From Omphalotus guepiniiformis (Eukaryota > Basidiomycota > Agaricomycetes > Agaricales > Omphalotaceae): a DNA stretch of 64,000 nucleotides. Every line of letters begins with the position of its first letter. Position 1 is the first letter of the stretch. The translations under genes and the position numbers were made by a program. The notes under the pieces were generated by a model that had not been told where the DNA came from, ran no database searches, and saw nothing but the letters and a program-made list of their open reading frames with translations. The stretch lies in contig JAQOOI010000019.1 of the NCBI GenBank assembly GCA_028554645.1, forward strand, positions 868,001 to 932,000, written 5' to 3'. Below, one piece after another: positions 47,047-58,076 of the stretch.

Positions 47047-49805
47047 ATGACAATCGACATTCCCCACTACATCCCCCCATTCATCTGGAAATTCTGGCTA
47101 TCGACTCCGTACGTTGCTCCCTGATTTTTCTTCCAACAAAGACCCTTACATTCATTGAAGTGGCGAGAAGAACTCGCATGCTCGAAAAAGTAGGATTCAT
47201 GTATACGACGTCTACTCTTCGCAGCTGTCGGAGATAAGCGCCATCCCGGAGCACTTTACGCGTCGATCGATCTTCCAGGACTTCGACAGCGCCCTCTATC
47301 CCGGTACTCGTGCAGCACTTGAGAGAGCTGAACAAGACTTTTTTGTTCTAGAGTCTCGAGCAGAAGACGCCCTCGCCCGAATCATAAGCGTGGTCCATTC
47401 AGAGTCGGGCTTTAGCTCGAAAAGGATCAACGTGGACCCTTCAACATTGCTAGCTATCACCAAATTCTTCGTTTTCCTTCGGTTTAGGAATAGTTCCAAG
47501 TACCATGAAATCGTTCGAGAGCTGATGGAACCTGCTGAATACCGGCTTGCTACTCGAAACACTCAATCTTCGAGGGAAGCGCTTCTATCTTTATACGATC
47601 CACTCATTCGCCAGATACGCATCAAGGCCGTGCTGGAGGCATTCTCAAAGTTCTTCAAGGTCGTCATATACGATATCAAACACTCGCAGTCTCCACCTTC
47701 GACGGACATGCCAAGTTTCCGCTCTCATTCCACCAGTAATCCTCAGAAGGATCGATGTCTCGATATCTTGAACACATACTGTTGGCAATTCATCCGTGGT
47801 GCAGAGATCTGTATTGGAATAGCCGACTCAGACGAGGAGCAAGAGTTCGTACTACCGCACTGTGGCTTTGGAGTATTGGATGAAAGTTTCGGAGGAGCCG
47901 TCGGAGGCAGGAAGTGCCCGTAAGTGTCATTGAATTTCTTAAGAGTAAAACAAGGACCGCTGAACTTGTCTAACTCAGTGAATCCGAACCTTTCGACTCA
48001 TTTTTTCCTATTCTACCCACAATGTCTCTCTATCTACTACGTGGCGAGGATGATTGGGGCGACCTTGCCAAACGCGACGCATTATCATATATTGAGGTTG
48101 GCCGTGAGCTCGAGCTAGACATACACCTCCGTAATGCGATGATTCTATCTACTGTTCCGTTCATTCAGCGGCGCGAAACTTTCATACCTTTTGACGGAAA
48201 CACGCCAGTGTTGGAGATCGATTCGCTCGCGTGGTTTCCCTCGAATTCTCACCCGCAGGATGCAAGCGATAATAATCAAAGCATGGTCGATGACATGGAG
48301 GTGTCCGACGGTTCTGGAACTGATATCAACGGCCCAAAGCTATACTTCTGTTCCCTTCGCTCTCTCGTCAGATCAATCTCCTCTTACGACGAGTTCCGGT
48401 GTCGTTGGGATCCCGAGAATTTTATTGATTACAGTCGATTGAAGCAGAGGTGTAGACAGAAAGTATGTCTTGAGGAGGTGAAGAGGATGTTGGCCGTGAA
48501 ACGGGATATTTTGGTCATAGATCTTACTGATGAGGTATGTCGGTCAAGTGGTGATTTGGCTGTCTGTCTATTCGCTAATGGCAACTTCTTAGATCAAGGT
48601 CATTGGAGCCGATCCCGTTGCTTTTGGGGCATTCAGTGATGTCTGGAAAGGTCACTGGTTTGACAGCGTTGAAAGGAAGGAGAGAGTGGTATGTTTGGCG
48701 AATTGGCTATCTCTCTTGTCACGTATTGAGTGCCTTCCCAGGTCGCAATCAAGTACCTCCGTCAAGTCATGGTTCAGAACGTGCGAGAGAAGCTGTTCAA
48801 GGTGAACAACACTTTGTTATCCAGCCTGAAATGACAAACCTGATTTTTATTTCAGCGGCTTCAAACTGAGCTTGCCACCTGGCACCAGCTATGCCATCGC
48901 AATGTATCGTCTCTGTACGGTATCATCCAGAACTCCACTAGTATTGGCATGGTCTCGCCCTGGTGTGACAATGGTACCCTGAGCAGCTACTTGAGAGCGA
49001 ATCCAGGTACCAACAAACTGAAAATGGTGATCAATAAGACCTACCACTTTATGCTTCTGCGTTCCGAGATTAATTAACTTGAGTCCAGCTGATTCAAGTT
49101 GCTTCTGGAGTCGCTTATCTCCATCATTTCAGTCCTCCTGTAGTTCACGGTGACTTAAAAGGGGTGAGTATCTTCGACTTGCGCTTCCGATGATTAATTC
49201 ACTTATCTGTGCTTCCGAATCTCTCTCCTTATCTTGTAGGGCAACATTCTCGTGGACGCTCACGAACAGGCTATCATCACTGATTTCGGGCTATCTAAAG
49301 TCATGGAAGATCTTTCTTCTTCGATGTCCGAAGGTGAACGCAAGATACCAACATCTTTCTTCGCGGGATCTACAAGATGGATGGCGCCTGAGCTGATTTT
49401 GACGTTGGTCGAGGACAATGATAAGGCGCCTCAAGTGACAACTTCCAGCGACGTGTATGCATTCGCTTCGGTCTGTCTTGAGGTAAAAGCTCACTTTCGT
49501 CTATCATATCATACTCTTCCCTGACCATGAGCTCGGTCTCGCAGATTGTGACAGGCGACCTACCTTACCCTCATCGAAAGAACGATTACTCTGTCACGGT
49601 CGACATTCTTCGAGGCGTTACGCCTTCTCGCGGTGCCGATATCTCGGTTGAGCGTCTCGGAATTGGGAAGGCGAGTGCTGAAACCGAAGAAGCTTTCCGT
49701 GGCCTTCTCGAAAGGTGTTGGGATTCAGTACCCTATCTACGCCCTAATATGGAGGAAGTATCTAAAGGTTTGGTAAACCTAGATGTTTCTTCCCTAGCCT
49801 GTTGA
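47047..49805 (+). CDS. DUF4238-protein kinase fusion
   Basis: The ATG at 47047 opens MTIDIPHYIPPFIWKFWLS, the HYIPxF signature of DUF4238, followed by IHVYDVYSS, LYPGTRAALERAEQDFFVLE, CGFGVLDESFGG and FFPILPTMSLYLLRG, which together fit a full DUF4238 module of about 320 residues. After a linker (VDDMEVSDGSG, KRMLAVKRDILVIDL) comes a kinase domain: Gly-loop region FGAFSDVWKGHW, VAIKYLR (ATP-binding Lys), WCDNGTLSSYL, VVHGDLKGGNILV (HGD instead of HRD), ITDFGLSK, AGSTRWMAPE, SSDVYAFASVCLEI and RCWDSVPYLRPNMEE. The features are of the tyrosine-kinase-like type common in agaricomycetes. Introns are GT-AG and in frame through the DUF4238/kinase boundary, which argues for one protein, but transcripts should confirm it. 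DUF4238 has no known activity. Confidence 0.82.
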
Positions 49806-50170
49806 TATATGAATTCAAACATTCAGCGTGCTAACCTTCCATTTTCTGCTATTGCGTTATGATTTCCTTCTATTCGATCATTTATGTATGTATACCATAT
49901 AGCATTTACCATTGATACCAAGCAGTTGTATTACTTTGTGAATAGCTCTCAATGCAGTTACTAGCCTCGTTCTGCGGATGTCTTATCAATCTGGGTGTTG
50001 AATCCTTCACACTTCATAACTCAAATTCCGAAAGAATTCAATATTTGATATTTAAATGGCAAGGATATAAAGGCTTTCCAAAGGTTTATTTTTAAATGAT
50101 AAGGATATAAAGGCTCTCCTTCAAGATACAGGCATATAATCTTCTGCTTCTTCCAATTACACGTGTAAAG
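49806..50170. other. Intergenic with short tandem duplication
   Basis: 3' flanks of two converging genes. A segment TTTAAATGxxAAGGATATAA is present twice, near 50050-50079 and 50091-50120, followed each time by AGGCTxTCC. No gene. Confidence 0.5.
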
Positions 50171-51201
50171 TTAAACATTCAGAGGTGTGGTTCTCAGGTA
50201 GGGCTGTACGCGAAGGAGTTAGTCAAGCTGGACGGAATTAGGGATGTATGTGGACCGTACCAAATGAATCTTGTGCTCAGGGAACAAGGTCTTAGCCTCT
50301 TCGTTGTTGACGCTCGCGTGAATGATAACATCTTCGCCTATCGAATAGATGAATCAACGCGTCGTTTCACTAAGTATGGAGATAATCGTACCTTTCTTCC
50401 AATTCACGGGAGTGGCAATGCGATGCTTGTCACCGAGCTGAATAGCATCAATAACACGGATGATTTCATCCTACAAGCAGACGCGTAAACAGTAGCTCCT
50501 TCGATCCAAATGGAAAAACATACAAAGTTACGTCCAGCAACGGCAGGGTAGTTGAGTGTCAGTCGAATTGTCTTTTTAGGATCGATCAAGAACACAGTTC
50601 GAATCTATGGTACACTGCGTGAGACCTGACTCAATATAGCCATGAGCTATGTAACTTACTGTGAAAGGGAGACCCTTCGCGTCCTTATTGGTCGCGTCTT
50701 GGTAGTCCAGCATGTCATAGATGTAGGAGATCTTACGATCCGCATCGGCAATCTAGAACAACGCACGTACGAAGTCAACGTAGTGAAATGATCGAGGTAT
50801 TTGCGCCACGTACGATGGGGAACTGCACATCTGTGGGACCAGTGGTTTGACCACCGTAAGAGTTGATATCCTGGATCCACTTTGTGTGTTCCTCAAGGCC
50901 GTTCGCAGAGATTCCAATGACTTTCACATTGCGCTTGGCGAAGTCATCTGCCCGACGGGCAACTTCACCGAGCTCAGTGGTGCACACAGGCGTGAAATCA
51001 CCTGGATGAGAGAACAGAACACCCTGTAGTAAGGCAGAACGATGTTTAATCGATAAGATCACGAAAGCAAGCAGACAGTCTCACCCATGAGTCGCCTAAC
51101 CATTCGTGAAACTTGATGTGTCCAATGGTAGTGTCAGCCTCGAAATCAGGAGCGGTGCTGCCGAGACGAAGGGAATACTCGTGCTTCTGGATGTTGGACA
51201 T
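50171..51201 (-). CDS. 1-Cys peroxiredoxin (Prx6/PRX1 type), copy 2
   Basis: Intact 1-Cys peroxiredoxin, close paralog of the gene at 32.4-33.4 kb with the same exon plan. The ATG at 51201 opens [15 protein letters not shown]. Exons begin 51201-51085, 51023-50814 and 50752-50660, with the fourth starting at 50604. All splice sites are GT-AG. Conserved segments: [20 protein letters not shown], peroxidatic Cys in [88 protein letters not shown]. It ends [10 protein letters not shown] at 50171-50173. It reduces H2O2 or alkyl hydroperoxides using one cysteine. No targeting peptide is evident. This is the copy that can be called functional with confidence. Confidence 0.95.
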
Positions 51202-51895
51202 GGTGATGGTAGGGGATAAAGAGGATTTATCCTATATCTTAAACTTATATAGCGCGTTCATGTCGATGATAGAATATTATGTCAAATTGCGTGCTTCTAA
51301 GGTGGGACTGGTCTCAGTAGCAGCCGAACCGGATTTGGTGAGACTTTTCTCACGATTGTGAAGGCGCGTCGACGCGCTCGTCGTAGCACGCGATGTGGGG
51401 GGCCTTTGTAGAACGAGCATGAAGCATGACTTTCAGAGTCTTCGCATGTACTACGTACGTAGAGATGTACAGATAATTAATGTACAGATAGTTAAGCTCA
51501 AGCATCGGAAGGCGAAGATCGGCTTATAGTTATCATGAAGACGACTTGTTAAAGTTTGGTCAGATGCAAGTCGTCTTCGTTCCCTGGTTTGGTCAGATGC
51601 TAACTTTTGATCATCACATGCATCAAAGTCCAGAGGGTCCACGCCTAGAGCGCATCGCGCACCGTCTCGCGATCTTCTACAACTTCCTTCACACTCCCAT
51701 GCTGGGTTTTAGCGTAGAGGCCCAAAATGCAGGGCAGACAAGAATCGCAGAAAAATAACCGTAAATGCACTGCACGAGGCTCGCGCTAACCAGTGCGGAG
51801 CAAGACCAACGACATTCTTCTATTCGAAAATTCATGAAATCATCTTGCCTCGGAGTCGTGATACCAATAATGGATGGCTCCCTATTTTTGGCTCC
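51202..51895. other. Intergenic
   Basis: Upstream of peroxiredoxin copy 2 and 3' flank of the dsRBD-like gene. Small direct repeats (ATGTACAGATAxTTA near 51468-51497; TTTGGTCAGATGC near 51556 and 51589). No gene. Confidence 0.4.
51244..51251 (-). promoter_or_regulatory. TATA-like box of peroxiredoxin copy 2
   Basis: TATATAAG on the minus strand lies about 45 bp upstream of the ATG at 51201. Motif and position only. Confidence 0.35.
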
Positions 51896-54272
51896 CTAGT
51901 TTTCGCCCTCCTTTCGTCGTTTATTGAGGGAACCTTCTTTCTTGAGCTCTTCCGTTGCCTTGCGTTTGGACTGATTATTGTTGAAATTCTGCGGGGGCTG
52001 AGAAATTTCAACGTCAATATTCGCACAAACCCACTAGAACTTACAATTTGATGATGCGTTGGAAATGGAGGATGTACGAATTGGGGAGATATCGGCTCGC
52101 CCATTTGGAGTGTATTATGAATATGCAATCCTGGGGCAGGCAAATATGCACCTGTAGAATAGCCGTATGAAGGCCATGGTGTTTGACCATAAAGATCGTG
52201 AGGTGGGTACAAAGGTTGTGACTTAAAAGAGGGAGGTGGCTGCAGTGGTGGCGGTAAAGTTTTAGTCGATGAAAAAGCTGATTGGGGACCAGGTCGAGGG
52301 TGAGGATGTGCAATCTTCGTGAAGGGCTTTGCTGTAGATGGTCCTCCACCTGACGCCGCCTCTGTGTCTGATGAAACTTCGAGTTCGCCTGGTTCAAGAC
52401 TCGTAGATCCAGTAATCTCAACTTCCTCTACTTCTTGCGTTTTCGAAGAAGACGTAGACGCCGTAGGATTTCTTCTGGACCGTAGAAACTCCATGACGCC
52501 CGAGTCAGCTGCGACGCAACAAACAGCTACTTTTGCATCATCTGCCGATTTGTACTGAGGCGGCACACGATAAACCGCCGTAGACGATTGTTGATTGCGG
52601 GGTAGAACTAATTTTAAAGCACATCCAAATCCTATAGCAACATCGGAATGGGATGAGAAAGGACGAGCGGAGAAAGAAACTAGAGACGAACTCTTTTCAT
52701 TTTTACTTTTCTTATATTTAAACACAGGCTGAAAATCCCGGCCTATAGCCTGACATTCAGCAAACAAGTCTGGCCATATCTTATCTTGAACCCGACGACG
52801 CATCTTCTCTGAGACTGCGTTCGGAATATCGGGAAGAGATACATGATCGTCATGACGCGTCTCCTTTGATGCGGGCACCGCAAGCGAACGTGCAAAATTG
52901 CCGAGTCCCTCTGACATTGCTTGCAGACACACTGCCTTCTTGGCATCCTTCCGCCTTGCGAACCAAGCGCCGACAACATATGTCTTTATGCGAGAGCTTT
53001 CGGCCTGCAAGACGCATCCATGCACTGGGGAGAGAATTCTTGAGTTCAGGTATACCATAGTAGAGAAAGGAAAGAATATACACGCTTTTACTTGGAAGTA
53101 ATGGAAATGAACGGTGAGAGTACCCTTGGTGACATTTTGCGTGAGTTCGTTGAGCCAAGTCAAAATACTGCTTTCAGGGAGGGCCTGGTTCATGAAGCAA
53201 GGTTCCGGAAAGGGTCGAGGAAGAGTTGACCGAAATTCTGCGACCGATAGTATCCGCGCTGGCTCGGGTGCCAAGGGCGCTAGATTTGTGACGGAGTTTT
53301 CCACATTCGCGCTCTTGATAAAGTCCAGTACCCCGTCCTTAATCGCAAGTCTCGCGCATTCAGCCTTGGCTTCTGACGCGTTAGGCCAATGAAGAGTGGG
53401 AGGAGTAGAATAGACACGACGGTCGGTGGGACTGATTTGAACATGAAGAGCAGCACCATAGCCTATTAACATGTAAGACACGAGATCCTCCAACTACCCG
53501 AGCAGGGAGATAATTACTGTCTTCCTTCTTCTCATGATTGAATGCAAACCAACGAGGTGCGGCCATGCCGGTTGTACACTGCTCAAAGCATTCCTCGATC
53601 GCTCGCACTGATTCGTCTTGAATAGGATGACAATCTGAGTCTTGGGCGATAGTGGGTGACTTCTCATGGACGGGAATCTTTTTCTCCTCCAAGCTCGTGG
53701 CTGGGGGATACCCGGAGATAAAGTCGATAACGCGCTCTGTTACTGCAATAGATTGAACATCCGCCTTAGCCTGCATCTTGCTCCGGTGGTTTGCTCGAGA
53801 CCAGTATAGTCTTTGAAGACCATCGGGCCGAATAACAGAGAGCGAGCACTGTATTGCGAAACAGATTCTGATTAGTTCCGGTTACAACAATATGAGCTGT
53901 AAATGGAGACATACCGAATGCCCCGTTCTCAGTGAAATCATACTTCAGCCCGTCTGTATTCCCAAAGACTGTCATGCACGCGTTAGTTAATTCCTCCTCA
54001 CAGGAAACGATAGATGATCTTTCATGGACAATATTCTGAGGTGACTCTGCATTTCGAGACAAACACCAAGGAGACGACGCGTCAAGACCAATGTCATAGC
54101 GAATGGGTGGCAGGCTTTCCTCGGGAGTAGTGAGATACTCTTCAAGTGAAACGGCGCCTATTTCCCGCAACTTGGAAGATAAGACATCGACATTAGTATC
54201 GCATCCATTTTTGCTGTCCGTTCGGGATTGTGAATAAATAAGAGCGTTCAACGAAGCAGGAATAGAAAACAT
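51896..54272 (-). CDS. Repeat protein with dsRNA-binding-like modules
   Basis: Not firmly recognised. The same module occurs about four times: a [Y/F]GxxL-x-V strand, a x(6)-Y-x-x-P turn, then a helix AKxxVxxxA-x-x-x-GVxxFI. Examples: YGAALHVQI to GVLDFIKS, GFGCALKLVL to GVMEFLRS, and SLSVIRPDG to RVIDFISG. This beta-beta-alpha spacing resembles double-stranded RNA-binding domains, without the canonical GPxH loop. A Pro-rich C-terminal part (PHPRPGPQSAF, PYGYSTG-type) leads to a basic end (QSKRKATEELKKEG, NKRRKEGEN), stop at 51896-51898. Frame is continuous from about 53848 downward. The junction at 53915/53848 looks canonical but shifts the frame by one, so the N-terminal exon (ATG 54272) may need a different junction, or the sequence has an error. 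Confidence 0.6.
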
Positions 54273-54454
54273 GAAAGACTGAAGTTGTGGGGTATACTGT
54301 TTGATGATGTTGTGCGAAAGCTTTGAAGTCTGGGCGAGAATCGTTTCGGCCAGACATGATGCCGGGCGTACTGATAAATCATAACGATCATGAGCCCGGC
54401 GTTAACTTAGTTCGCCAGAATTCTCATAGCATCCGAGTTTCTTTTTAATCCATC

Positions 54455-55547
54455 ATGTCCTCTCTGAAAGCTACCTATGACTATCAGGGATACGTTGTCG
54501 TTCCAGGCCTCATTACGCCGGAAATTTTTGTGAAATTACAAGACGCCTGCGAGTCTGTTATCAATCGAACCCGTGAAGGGTCATGGCCTCATCGCAGGAC
54601 CGTTGGAAAGCAATTTCCTCCATACGACAGCGACAATCCAGACTCCTGGGGGGTTCAGCATGTCATGCATCCTGATCTTGGAGAGCCTGCAAAGGTTTTC
54701 GCTACGTGGTACACATCGGATGCCCTCACGGGTGCCTGCAGTGAATTGTTGCAATGCAGTGAGGAGGATTTACAGTTAGGTAAGATCAACACAAATGTGC
54801 GTTTGTTCGGCTGCGGAGATATCTGACCGTCGATCTTACGGAAAGAGTTATTCAATCTCTTGATCAACCCTCTTGAGCACAGCTTTGCCTTACGATGGCA
54901 TCGTGATGATGTAAAGGAGACTGCTTCGGAAGAAGAAGAGCGGGCTGCTCTTGACAATTGGAAAAGCGGAGTGAGGGATCGTTTTGCATCTCAGTGATGT
55001 TACTGACTTCGATGTTCAGGTTCAGTGGAACACGTGAGGTCCTACTAATGGCGTTGGTTTTCCAAGCCTGACGCAGTGCAGCGCTCTCTATGAGGATTCT
55101 TGTCTTTATATCGTACCCGAATCTCACAAGGTCACCAGGACAACAGAGCAAAGAAAGCTCTCAACGACTATGGAGCCTCCAAAGGACCCGATGGACATGC
55201 CTGGGGCAATTCGTCTCACCCTGAAACGTGCGAGATTTTCATGAAGGGAGGCAGCGTTTTTGACCTCCGGATCTCTTTTAGCGGGCGAGACAGTTTTCTA
55301 CAACAGCAACATTCTTCACTGCGCCGCTTATGATTGCAGTGCCAAACGCGCCACACTACACGCAACTATGGGTGATGCACGTAATGGCTCCGGACGAGGA
55401 CGAAATATCCTTCAGCACGGCTTATCTTGGATGAAGGAAGAGAGATTCCGAAAGGAACTAGATGTAAAAGGGCAGCGCATGCTAGACAACTTATTGGAAT
55501 TTCAGAGGAATGCGCCGACTGCTATCAAGTATTCTCTCGCAGGATAA
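54455..55547 (+). CDS. Phytanoyl-CoA dioxygenase (PhyH) family protein
   Basis: Fe(II)/2-oxoglutarate-dependent oxygenase fold. Five exons: 54455-54779, 54846-54970, 55020-55033, 55082-55227 and 55282-55547, 291 residues, all GT-AG. The third exon is only 14 nt and is needed for VQWNTALYEDS. N-terminal YDYQGYVVVPGLITPE, iron-binding HxD in LRWHRDDVKE, CLYIVPESHKVTRT, GAIRLTLKPGETVFYNSN, second metal His in ILHCAAYD, and Arg in KRATLHATMG for the co-substrate. Related fungal proteins are annotated in secondary metabolism or lipid oxidation; the substrate is not predictable. It is divergent from the repeat-protein gene starting at 54272, with only about 180 bp between them. Confidence 0.9.
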
Positions 55548-55645
55548 AAAAGCAAAGTTAAGCTCTGGACAACTTATTGGTATTTCAGAATGCGCCAACT
55601 GATATCAAGTATTCCCCCTCGCAGGATAAGGAAGCAAAGTTAAGC
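55485..55645 (+). repeat. Tandem duplication of the 3' end of the PhyH gene
   Basis: A 79-bp unit at 55485-55563, which covers the last codons and stop of the PhyH gene, is repeated at about 55568-55645 with a few substitutions and small indels (GACAACTTATTGGxATTTCAG to GCAAAGTTAAGC in both). The second copy lies in the 3' flank and is not translated in the gene model. Confidence 0.85.
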
Positions 55646-55922
55646 ACCTCGCTACTCAAGAAAAGCTGTACTTACAAGTTGCAAAAAGTAAATTTCATGA
55701 CTGAATGTGGAAATATGTTCCCAGGGAGGAGTTCCTCCTACAATTTGATCTATCGCAGAAGACTGAAGACTGCAGGAAAATTGCAAGAAGACTGTAGCCC
55801 CGACGGAGCATGTACCGCCCCAGATCTACTAAGCGGTAATATATATAAAATGTGTCCTCGAGCAGAGGATCCGCATCTTTCTTTTCTTGTTCACTTGACG
55901 AGCAGACCAACATACCAAAGCC
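55548..55922. other. Intergenic
   Basis: After the duplicated segment (to 55645) there is no recognisable feature until the ATG of the VTT gene at 55923. A TATATAAAAT stretch near 55840-55850 is a plausible TATA element for that gene. Confidence 0.4.
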
Positions 55923-57358
55923 ATGTCGGAATCGCAGCAGCTCAAGAGGATAATCTCTCATCCTATCAACTCTGAAAGCGGGCGTAACGGCTTGGGAAGC
56001 TTATATCCCATCGCTCCTACCGCACATCATCCGCAACGCTCCCCAAAGCCCCCGTCTCTCATCCACAGTGATGGTCACAACAGCGATCAGCCTAGGAACG
56101 TTCAGCTCACATATGACTTGAACCGTGGAGCCTTGACACGCACACCGAGTCCGACCCCAAGCGAGCAACAAGAGTTGGACTCACAGACCAGGCCCTCCGG
56201 TTGGAGGACGTTGAAGGAGCGAATAGGAACACGAGCATTCTGGATGAGAAAGAAGATGCTTAGTATGTATCTGCTAAAACTCAGGAAGACATCGCCTTCT
56301 TACAGAAACCCTTACTTCCAGTAATAGGCATCGCAATCATTATGACTATTGCCATCAGCACGGTCTTCGCCGTGTTCCATAAGCAAATTATGACCGGATT
56401 GGACCCAGTAGGCCAGTGGTTACGAAGGTATGAAATGCTGTCTTGTGGAACCTCTCAAAAGGTACTAAAACTCCTTTCAGTCAACCCACCGGCTGGCTCA
56501 TCCCTGTGGGCGTTCTCATTGTCATGTCCTTCCCACCTGTAAGTACCCTCTCATTCAACATCGGCTGAGGCCAAGGCTTACTATATACGTACAGTTGGCC
56601 GGCCAGGAAATCATCGGTTTACTATGTGGTATCTTCTTTGGATTGGGCAAAGGCTTCGGTATAGTCGCCCTTGGCACGCTCTTGGGCGAGATCGTCAACT
56701 ATTTGTACGTGACCCTTTTCATTACACCTTTGCAATCCAACGTTGACGGTCGACTCCTCATCACACAGTACATTCAAATTCTGCTGCGTACCAAGGGCCA
56801 GAAAGTACGAGGAGAAGAACATTAAGCATGCTTGTCTAGCTAGAGTCATTCGTGATGGTGGTCTTAAAGTCGCCGTGATCTCGAGGTATACCCTCACACC
56901 CCCGCACTGTAGGTTTCTCTTCTGCTTAGCAGCGTATCGCGACTTACGCATCAAATATACAGTCGTAACTGCAATCTTCTCCACGGTGGGAATAAACGTT
57001 GTGATATTTGCTGCAGCTGCTATTCTTACTTTGCCAAAACATCTCCTCTCTGTGTACCTCGGTACGGTTTTCCGGGCATCTGCCAATGGCACGTCGACCA
57101 AAGACAGTATCATATCCGCTGCTATTCTCATTGCCGCCGGGATTATCACAATCTTTTGTGTGAAGTATGTGTCGAAGAAGACAAAAGAAATCAAGCCGCA
57201 GATTATATATGAAAGAAGAAAGGCTCGGTGAGTTGTTTATCTCAGGATCTGCACCCATTTTGATGTTTCTGACTCTATGCTCGATTTACAGTCAGGCGAA
57301 AGGCCTTCCTTCCTCTTCCTCGGAAGTCCTTCAAGTGGGCACCGATTCATACGTCTAA
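55923..57358 (+). CDS. Tvp38/TMEM64-type (VTT domain) membrane protein
   Basis: Starts MSESQQLKRIIS and has a disordered N-terminal region of about 110 residues with a phosphosite-like TRTPSPTPSEQQE. Membrane part: IIGIAIIMTIAISTVFAVF, WLIPVGVLIVMSFPPLAGQEIIG, and the VTT (SNARE-associated Golgi protein/DedA) core CGIFFGLGKGFGIVALGTLLGEIVNYF followed by the KFCCVPRARKYEE turn, then HFVVTAIFSTVGINV and AAAAILTLPKHLLSVYLG. Ends SEVLQVGTDSYV at 57356-57358. All introns are GT-AG. The fold is shared with VMP1/TMEM41B lipid scramblases. In yeast, Tvp38 is a late-Golgi membrane protein. A role in the Golgi or secretory membranes is inferred. Confidence 0.88.
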
Positions 57359-58076
57359 AATTTTTCAAGCGAGGTATTCAGGACATTCTACCAGGCGCAA
57401 CTATTTATTCTACTTAGCCACCATTGCACTACTTCCAAGTCCCCTGTATGTATCACGATGTAGCAAGGCCTAATACAATGTAGTGCGATATAGACGGTGA
57501 CATATCTTGGCTGGAGAGTACCTTCCTTGGCGAACCGTATAGTAACTCACTGTATAGAGAGTTATGGATGTCACAACAGCGCAAAAGTTATCTACGGTTT
57601 AGCAGCACACGAAGCTCGTCACAATCTCAGAGAGGCAGCAGGTGCGTACTTACAAATTCGCGATATGGTAAATAGTAAAATTTCATCTGGCCTACTCTCA
57701 AATGTAATACCACCCACACAACCGACCCTTCGCGACTATTGCACCCACTGCCAGTATCGGAAATGCGGAGCTCGGAGGAGTTTATGGTTGTCGAGGTCTG
57801 GGGTCAAGGTCTGCGGCAAATGGCCGAAGGCGTGAGTATGATGTTCGCTCATACAGGTGTTGACGTTGACGTTGAGTTGTATATTGAGTGTAGATCCAAT
57901 CTGGCCTCATTTGCTGTATGTAACCACATTCCTAATCTCTTCTTGATATAATTGTGAGGATTCGTACATGCAAGAATTGGCCCACAAATTTTACTCTCAA
58001 GTATTTATGTACTTATATAAGTAGGGGAAATCGCTGCATTCATGATGCATCCCAAATGCGCAGTAAGTAGAATACC
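57359..58076. other. Intergenic, between converging genes
   Basis: 0.7 kb between the converging VTT and GH43 genes. A plus-strand open frame at 57497-57835 has no family features and no clear start context; not called. Confidence 0.4.

Noticed and set aside
57497..57835. 112-codon plus-strand open frame
   Set aside because: No recognisable motif and no supporting splice or promoter signal.
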